From Ailurus styani (Eukaryota; Chordata; Mammalia; Carnivora; Ailuridae): 64,000 nucleotides of DNA. The notes under the pieces were generated by a model that searched no databases, was not told where the DNA came from, and saw only the letters and a list, made by a program, of their open reading frames with translations. Location: the NCBI GenBank assembly GCA_002007465.1, contig LNAC01000769.1, forward strand, positions 482,166 through 546,165. Direction: 5' to 3'. Below are positions 57,207-64,000 of the stretch, in pieces (the first letter of the stretch is position 1; each line of letters opens with the position of its first letter). Both the position numbers and the translations under genes were made by a program.

Positions 57207-57886
57207 GAATACATAGGAAGCCTATCTATGAAAAAGCTAAGCATCGCCACAAGGAATATAGGCAGGTGGACAGAACTGAGATTCGAATGGCTGGCAAGAG
57301 GAGCTGGCAATGTGGAACCCAAAATCAGCATTTGTCATCAGATTGGAGGTATCAGTGTATGAGCCCAAGGGTTCGACAAGTGTTGGAGTTTCTTCACCTT
57401 CGCTAAATCTTCAATGGCAACTTTGTTAAGTTCAGCAAGGCTACAGTTAACATGCTAAGGATTGTGAAACCATATAGAGCATGGGGGAACCCCCAACCCT
57501 GAAGTTGATGAATGAATTGACCTACAAGTGTGATTATGGTAAAATCGACAAGAAGCAGATCACCCTGACAGATAATGTGTTGATCACTCTATTTCTTAGT
57601 AAATAGGGCATCATCTGCATAGAGGATCTGATTCCCAAGATCTATACCATTGGAAAACATTTCAAAGAAGCAACTTTTTATAGACTTTCAATTATCTTCT
57701 CCACAAGGGGAATGAAGTAAAAGACCACCCACTTTGCAGAAGGTGGAGATGCTGGCGACGGAAGAGCAGATCAATAGGCTTATTAGAAGGATGAACTAAG
57801 GTACCTACCAAGATTATTTTTGTAATCTGGTCAGTTAATAAATGACCACTTTCAAATTGAAAAAAAATAAAGCGAATACAGAGGAA
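57207..57886 (+). pseudogene. RPL7: Processed pseudogene of ribosomal protein L7
   Basis: Intronless copy of the RPL7 mRNA (60S ribosomal subunit protein in its parent form), truncated at the 5' end so that it begins near residue 48 ('PIYEKAKHRHKEYRQ') and running to the stop at 57797-57799. Then come the 3' UTR, an AATAAA at 57837-57842 and a short A-rich tail. Other landmarks: 'SSPRGMK'-like segment broken by frameshift, 'NRLIRRMN' end. It has several frameshifts, in-frame stops and a small deletion after the 'RAGN' segment. A near-perfect 13-bp duplication ('gaatacataggaa'/'gaatacagaggaa', 57207-57219 and 57874-57886) marks L1-mediated retroposition. Confidence 0.92.
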
Positions 57887-58324
57887 TGACAAAAATTATC
57901 AGAATCATTTTGCAAAGGTATTAACACAATTTCTTCCACCCTGAAATTTTCAAGTGGCAGAGAGATTTAAGTCTTCTATTTGTATGACGGAAAAGTAAGT
58001 TCCTATTTTCTTGCACCAAAGTGGTTTTTTTTTCTGATACTAAAGTATAACCATTAAAACTGTCACTTTTAGTTAGACCATTTTCCCTTTGAATCGGACT
58101 CATAGCTAGCATCCTTCCTCTCATCCAATTCCAAAAAAAAAAAAAAATCTAAAATGAGGACTATAAAAAGAAAAAGCATTTGTTGTGCCACTTCTTTCAG
58201 AGGATCATTAATTTGTCAGTGTATTTTCTCCTCAGTTTGGCCACAACCTTCTCAGAGAGCCAGTGCCCATTTGTTTGGATTAACATTTTTCCCTAGTGAA
58301 AGAGAGACAAGTTAAAAGAAAGCA
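57887..58324. other. Unassigned sequence, no gene seen
   Basis: AT-rich gap between the RPL7 copy and a decayed L1. Minus frames of 66-67 codons only. Confidence 0.5.
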
Positions 58325-59475
58325 ATTGCCTTTTGTGTATTAATCTTCTATCCTGTGACCTTGCCATCTTGTCTTATTAGTTCCAGGAGTTATTTTGTAC
58401 ATTCTTTGGAATTTTCTACATAGACGATCATTTCATCTGTGAATAAAGACAGTTTTCTTTCTTCCTTTCCAATATATATAACTTTTATTTCTCTTTCTTG
58501 TCTTATTGCACTATTAGGATTTCTAGTATAGTGCTGAATAGGAACAGTGTGAAAGAACATCTTACCTTTTCCCTGATGTTAAGGGAAGAGCATCCCGGCT
58601 CACCATGAAGTATGATGTTAGCTACTGGTTTGTTGTTGTTGTTTTGGAAATGTTCTCAAATAAAGTGGAGGAAGTTCCTCTTTCTTTTCAGTGTGCTGAG
58701 AGTTTTTATCATGATTGGATGTTGAATTTTGTCACATGCTTTTTCTGTATCAACTGACATGATTTTTCTTCTTTCACCTGTTGATGTGGTGGATTAAATG
58801 CTTTCTTAATGTTGAAGCAGTGTTGCATATTTGAAATATTTCCGCTTGGTTATAGAGTATAATTCTTTTTACACAATTTTGGATTTTATTTGCTAATATT
58901 TTGTTGAGGATTTTTCAGTCTATGTTCATGAGAGATATTGGTCTGCGGTATTCTTTTCTTGTAATGTCTTTGTCTGGTTTTGCTATTATGATAACATTGG
59001 GGTCATAGCATGGGTTAGGAAGTATTCCCTCTATTTCTATCTTCTGGAGTTTTCAGAGAATTAGCATTATTTCTTCCTTAAGTTCTTGGTATAATTCACC
59101 AGCGAACCAATCTAGGTCTGGTGCTTTCTGTTTTGTTTTGGAAGGTTATTAACTATTAATTTAACTTTTAAGAATAAATACAGGCTTATCTAAACTACTT
59201 CTCATATAAGTACTGGTAGTTTGTGTTTTTTAAGGAATTGCTCCATTTCATCTAAGTTATAAAATATGTGGGCATACACTTATTAATAGTATTATTTTAT
59301 TAGACTTTTAATGTCCATGGGACCAGTAGTTATGGGCCCTCTTTCATTTCTGTATGGGCAATTTATGTCTTCTCTTTGTTTGAGTTGGTTAGTGTGGTGA
59401 GGGGCTTATCACATTTATTGGTCTTTTCAAAGAAACAGCACTTGTTTTTATTGATCGTCTTTAAGCAATTTCTAA
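58325..59475 (-). mobile_element. Ancient L1 ORF2 fragment
   Basis: Over 1.1 kb of reverse-strand L1 ORF2, heavily decayed: 'tattaatcttctatcctgtg', 'atttctagtatagtgctgaa', 'gttgatgtggtggattaaat', 'gagagatattggtctgcggt', 'ggtataattcaccagcgaac'. It covers the reverse transcriptase region. No open frame remains. Confidence 0.85.
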
Positions 59476-59602
59476 GAAAGAAGGACGTAAAAGGCAATGG
59501 TGGTGAGCAGAGGGAACTGCACATTTATTCACCACTGTTCTTTAGTGGGGCCGAGCATACAGTCCAAATCTTATGCCAGCTATAATGAGCCATGTATCAT
59601 AG

Positions 59603-59817
59603 AAAACTATCATTTTTATTTATTTTCTATGAGAGAGAGTGAGCATGAGTTGGAGGCGAGGGGCAGAGGAAGGGAGAGAATCATAAGCAGGTTCCATGCT
59701 CAGTGCAGAGCCTGACATGGGCTCGATCTCATGACCCTGAGATCAGGACCTGAGCTGAAATCAAGAGTTGGACACAAACAACTGAGCCATCCTGGTGCCC
59801 CTAAAACTACCACTTTT
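59603..59817 (-). mobile_element. Can-SINE (older type)
   Basis: Reverse complement: 'tttatttattttctatgaga', 'ggttccatgctcagtgcaga', 'gggctcgatctcatgaccct', head 'aactgagccatcctggtgcc'. Imperfect target duplication 'aaaactatcattttt'/'aaaactaccactttt' at 59603-59617 and 59803-59817, two differences, which suggests an old insertion. Confidence 0.92.
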
Positions 59818-62800
59818 AAAATAGTGACAACCTGGTTTCTTCTCAACATTATTTCAGACAGATTTCAATGTGGATGACCTTTGCTTTGAAGGAAGTGAGT
59901 AGTGTACCATTTACCAGAACAATTCGATAACTATTTTTTAGTCATAACTGTTTTCTTCCCAGGGGAAAAAAAAACCCATACGCTAGAGATTTTCAAACTT
60001 AAGTTGTATAAGAATAATGTGGAGATTATTTAGAATGCAGATCCTGTGTTCCTACCCAAATTCTGTTTGGTGTGTCTGTAGAGGAGGCCAGAAATTTATT
60101 AATTGTATAGGCACCCAGATGAATACAATGCAGTTCCCTGATGACCTTTCATTGACAACATTGCCATTGGCCTTGGAGCCAGAAAGGCCCTCAGAGGCCA
60201 TCATCCTGACCCTTCATTTTATGAATGGGATATTGAACCTCTAGAGCTGGCCATGCAGAGTTGGTCAGTGTCAGTGCTGGAAACTGTGCCTGTCATTTCA
60301 GCTCCCCAGTACAGTGATGCATTACTGCAGAGCACTGGTGATGACGGTTCAGCTGGATCATCCAACGTACTTAGTCAAACTTTGAATGTATTTTGACAGT
60401 TATACAAATCAAATTTTAGACAATGAATGTTTTTAATGACTACTGAAATTGCAAAGAGTATGTGATAGATAATAATGTTTCATCAGTAGGATAGGGGAAT
60501 GGGGTCACCCCTGTCTGCTTTGACATCTTCATTCCCAGGAGCTACAACCAGACAAAACTGCAAAATTCTGTGGCTCACCAATCTGGCGAACATTCTAGTC
60601 ATAGATGCTTAACCACCAGAGTTCCCTTGTTAATTGATGAAAAAACCAGCACTTTCACACCTGTTGATATTTGTATGGGAGTCATGATTTTACCATTTGG
60701 ATTATTCTCTCATATTCTGGTTTCTCTTCAGATCGTATAAATCTTTCGCCTTTTACCATTTGGATTATTCTTTACTAGTTTGGAGGTGCCATTTAGATAT
60801 GAGGATTTACCTGACAAACTGTGTAGTTGGAGCGGTACACATCATGGACCGTTCAAGCCTGAATGGGTTTGTTCTTCGTTTCCTCTCAGAGTTCAAAGTG
60901 ACTTACTCTTCACCATTGTGGATGCTGTGTTTTATTTTATTCCTTCCCCCTGATTCAGTGTTTTGTTTTCGTTTCTGGTTCACACAGCTGGTCCACATGG
61001 GTGCTAACTTACTCCCCACTGGAGAGACAGCAGTGATTGGAAATTTGGCTCTACCATCTACAGTTTGTTGGTTTCTAAGGTGGAAGATAATGATCTCTTC
61101 TCTGTTGGGTGACAGACAATCGGAGATTTCATTTTTCTCGCCCTTTGTATCGGTCTGTTCTGAGCTTTAATCAGTTAAGACTTTCTGGGAGGGAGAATAA
61201 CTCTGAGATTGAGGCCACAGAGTTTTTGTGTGGCTGTGTTTATTTTAGACCTGAGGCTGATACTGTAGAACTGAAACTACACATTCTCAATGTTTCTTCA
61301 TGTCTATGTGGCCAAGTATGTAATTCGAGAAAGGCTTCTTCCTCTTGTGTTAGTAGGATTCCCTCCCCGCTGTCTCCAGAGGACATTAGCAAATTAGGTT
61401 GTTACATGTCTTAAAAGAGCTCTCTTCTGATAATTGATTGAAATAAGTATATACTTGTATAAATAAAATATTTCTGAATCTTCCCCCAAAGTAAAGAAAT
61501 TGAATTTCTAATAATTTAAGTGAGGTACAGCTAAAATGATTATTCTGCTGCATCAGAAACATTTTTAAGAACCCACGTTTACATAAGTAAGATAAAGCCT
61601 TGGTGAACTGGACTGGTTCGCTTGTTATGGTTTTCAAAAATAAATCTGTTTTGTCTGATTTGTCAGCGTTAAGGGTATATACGCACGTGTGTTATTTTAC
61701 TTGGTTGATTTTCTCATTCATGAGCATAGTCAGTCTGAACTTCCTAAAATTCTGAAGGTTTCATGATCAAATAAGCTAATAATACTCCTACACATTGTTA
61801 AAGATTACAAAAAGTAATTTGTGCTCAACTAAATTGAGTCATTATTCTAACAAACTTTTTATATCAATAGTAATTATGTTCTGTAGTGTGTCAGCTTAAA
61901 CATAATATCCAAGGTCTTCAGGTAATTTAAAGTCTTAAACTAATATTAAATTGAGCTAATTAATGAAAAATTGTTGGATATCTTGATATTTTCTATGCAA
62001 TATGGAATCCTGAAATATTAATGTCTAAGCATAATTTTAAGCTTCACATTTCTATATGCTATCTTTGGGTCATGTTTAATCAACGGGTTCACTTTTGCCA
62101 CTTTAAGAAGGTACAAAAGGGTTGGGTGTGCATGTAGAAAGCGTGTTAAACATATTCACAAGCTATGTTATTCTGCTTAAATATTGCAAAATGACAGACA
62201 GTCCTCAATCATATACCCTCTAAATTTCTCTGTGAAAAAAAGGAAAATTTCATGTTATAACTAATTAATATTAATTTAATTAATAATTATAAATAATTAA
62301 GTTATAATTAATATACATGGTTGAAACTTCACTACAAGCAATAACAATAGAGAAATGCAAATAGATATGTGGCTTTGTTTTATCAGGAAAAAATAATTTT
62401 GTTCTACTGTAAGAGTCTGTTCTAGAATACAGAAGAGCTTCGTGAAAGACAAGACCTAGAAAATAAGTTTTATTTGCCTTGATGTATAACAGCTGAATCT
62501 GAAAAGAAGGCTTAAAATAAGTTAAAATTTAGATAAGTTGTCTCATTTTGGATGGGTTTGTTTCCCTGGTTTGCTGATTAATACTGTTATTTACAAGATG
62601 AAAGAGTATTCTTTACTGTCTGTAAAATCTGTCTACGTAGCAGAGAACCTGGGCCTACTAGAACAATTTTCTGTGCTTTATGTTGACTTTATTATGTCCT
62701 TGATTGTTTAAAAGAAAAAATCCAAAGAACAAAGTTCTCTCACTTGTGAAAGAGCTAAGGTTTTTTATGAGTGCATTACTTTTATGTGTATTTCAAAATA

Positions 62801-63464
62801 TTTTGTTGTCACTTTGATTAAATAGGTCACCATGCAGTTAGTTCTCAGACACCTATGATCCAACCAAAATCAAGTGCCCCAGCTCTCCTCTGACAACTCT
62901 TTTGACTTTCCTTCACCAAGCCTGGATCCTATATTTAGAAAAAAATAAAAGAAAATTTCAGGATATCTTTTACACCTAAAACTATCTTTGAGATTTCCCA
63001 AAGGCCCAGAGCAATCACAAAGATTTAGTTTTACCATATAGAAGGAGAAATACTAGAAATAATTAAGTTTGTTTAATGTGTTAGGTCTCCCTTAAATTAG
63101 TTCAACGCTATTGCAAGAGCTACAGGGAAAAAGTCGTCAAATTAGAAGAGATATGTAGCCTTGGCTGGCGTTTGTTGATGTGCGATGTTATTAATATAAA
63201 TATTTCAGAATGTCTGTGCCTTGTGAGAAGACTCTGGGGGTTGGTTTTACTCTCAGGGGACACATTGATCAAACCCTTCTGAACTAATTATGCATCGTAT
63301 TCTGATAGGGAGTTTATCCTGCTGTATTCTGATATTATTGATGACAGTAATAAATTAACCACACTCATTAAGTATTTGTCATCTTCAGGTAATTTTTGCT
63401 TTATTCTAGTGCTTGCCTGACTGAAGGGCTTCTCATAAGGTACAGGCCAGCAGTTTTGCCTTTA
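59818..63464. other. Long AT-rich stretch, no gene recognised
   Basis: 59980-60130 may be a diverged hAT element ('gattttcaaacttaagttgt'). 60697-61170 holds a 157-codon + frame without known domains. From 61650 to 63400 the sequence is strongly A+T with no named repeat, and includes an AT-rich inverted repeat near 62255-62310. Possible conserved non-coding content cannot be judged from one genome. Confidence 0.4.
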
Positions 63465-64000
63465 GTTTTATTTATTTATTTATTTTTATGATTTGCCCCA
63501 GGGGTACTGGTCTATGAATCATCCAGCTTACACCTTTCACAGCACTCACCATAGCAAAAACCCTTCCCAATGTCCATAACCCATCCACCCTATCCCTACC
63601 CTCCCACCCCCCAGTAACCCTCTGTTTTCTGTTTCATGAGATTAAGAGTCTCTTTTGGTTTGTCTCCTTCCCCATCCCATCTTGTTTCATTATTCTTCCC
63701 TCCTTACCCCCCACAAGCCCCCACCCTGCCCCTCAAGTTCCTCATATCAGAGAGATCATATGATAATTGTCTTTCTCTGATTGACTTATTTCACTCAGCA
63801 TAATACCCTCTAGTTCCATCCACGTCGTTGCAAACGGCAAGATTTCATTTCTTTTGATAGCTGCATAGTATTCCATTGTATATATATATATACCACATCT
63901 TCTTTATCCATTTATCTGTTGATGGACATCTAGGTTCTTTCCATAGTTTGGCTATTGTGGACATTGCTGCTGTAAACATTCGGGTGCATGTGCCCCTGAA
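63465..64000 (-). mobile_element. L1, cut by the window end
   Basis: Minus-strand L1. (TTTA)n at the tail side (63465-63487), 3' UTR ('caggggtactggtctatgaa', 'ccatccaccctatccctacc'), then ORF2 end ('tagttccatccacgtcgttg', 'agtattccattgtatatata', 'ttctttatccatttatctgt'). It continues past base 64000. Its 3' UTR is the same type as the 146-bp copy at 47044-47219. Confidence 0.92.

Noticed and set aside
60697..61170. 157-codon open frame on the plus strand, rich in Phe/Leu/Trp
   Set aside because: It might suggest a membrane protein, but AT-rich DNA gives hydrophobic translations. No start context, family match or splice structure. A short direct repeat ('taccatttggattattct') sits at its start.

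Overview
This window is non-coding genomic DNA from a placental mammal, almost certainly a caniform carnivoran. The diagnostic elements are tRNA-derived Can-SINEs (eleven copies recognised) and young carnivoran-type L1 3' ends. Three SINE copies carry the 'gggttaaagcctctgcc' head, and one of them has a 'gatcacaagcaggcagaggc' tail block. From memory of published families these point to a musteloid, probably Mustelidae, but that is an inference. I find no intact protein-coding gene, no rRNA, tRNA or snRNA gene, no CRISPR array and no prokaryotic-style operon. The open frames present are short and fit chance, simple repeats or decayed L1.

Layout. 1-6.7 kb: an old MaLR LTR end, an ancient L1 5'-type fragment, one Can-SINE, an L2 fragment. 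6.7-12 kb: a 225-nt pure pyrimidine tract on an L1 tail, a MER5A element, and a CpG-rich single-copy block next to candidate conserved non-coding sequence (8.0-9.0 kb). 12-24 kb: microsatellites, candidate regulatory sequence near 13.4-13.9 kb, an unnamed ancient repeat, a MER2/Tigger-like miniature element, a MaLR LTR, a tiny 5'-inverted L1 and a Can-SINE. 24-33 kb: an MLT1-type LTR split by a Can-SINE, MER5A copies, a 0.7-kb L1 and several SINEs. 33-39.7 kb: mostly unrecognised sequence, including a block with strong C-over-G skew. 39.7-42.7 kb: a nested L1 complex in which both the host L1 and the L1 inside it have 5' inversions. 43-53 kb: SINEs, two very short young L1 insertions with target-site duplications, a CpG-dense MLT1-type LTR, a MIR, an ERVL LTR and a MER20. 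53-64 kb: a processed RPL7 pseudogene, a decayed L1 ORF2, a SINE, a long AT-rich stretch and an L1 running off the window end.

Two points matter most to a user. First, the four single N characters (3484, 7661, 11975, 24621) each sit between two near-identical direct copies of 48-85 bp. This looks like unmerged contig or allele overlaps left by the assembler, not biology. Second, the window keeps a clear record of L1 retrotransposition: three twin-primed (5'-inverted) insertions, one nested in another, and two L1 ends about 95 and 146 bp long, with duplications that can still be read. I do not see an undescribed functional system here. The best leads for function are the CpG-rich/candidate conserved blocks and a 13-bp perfect hairpin at 17.76 kb.
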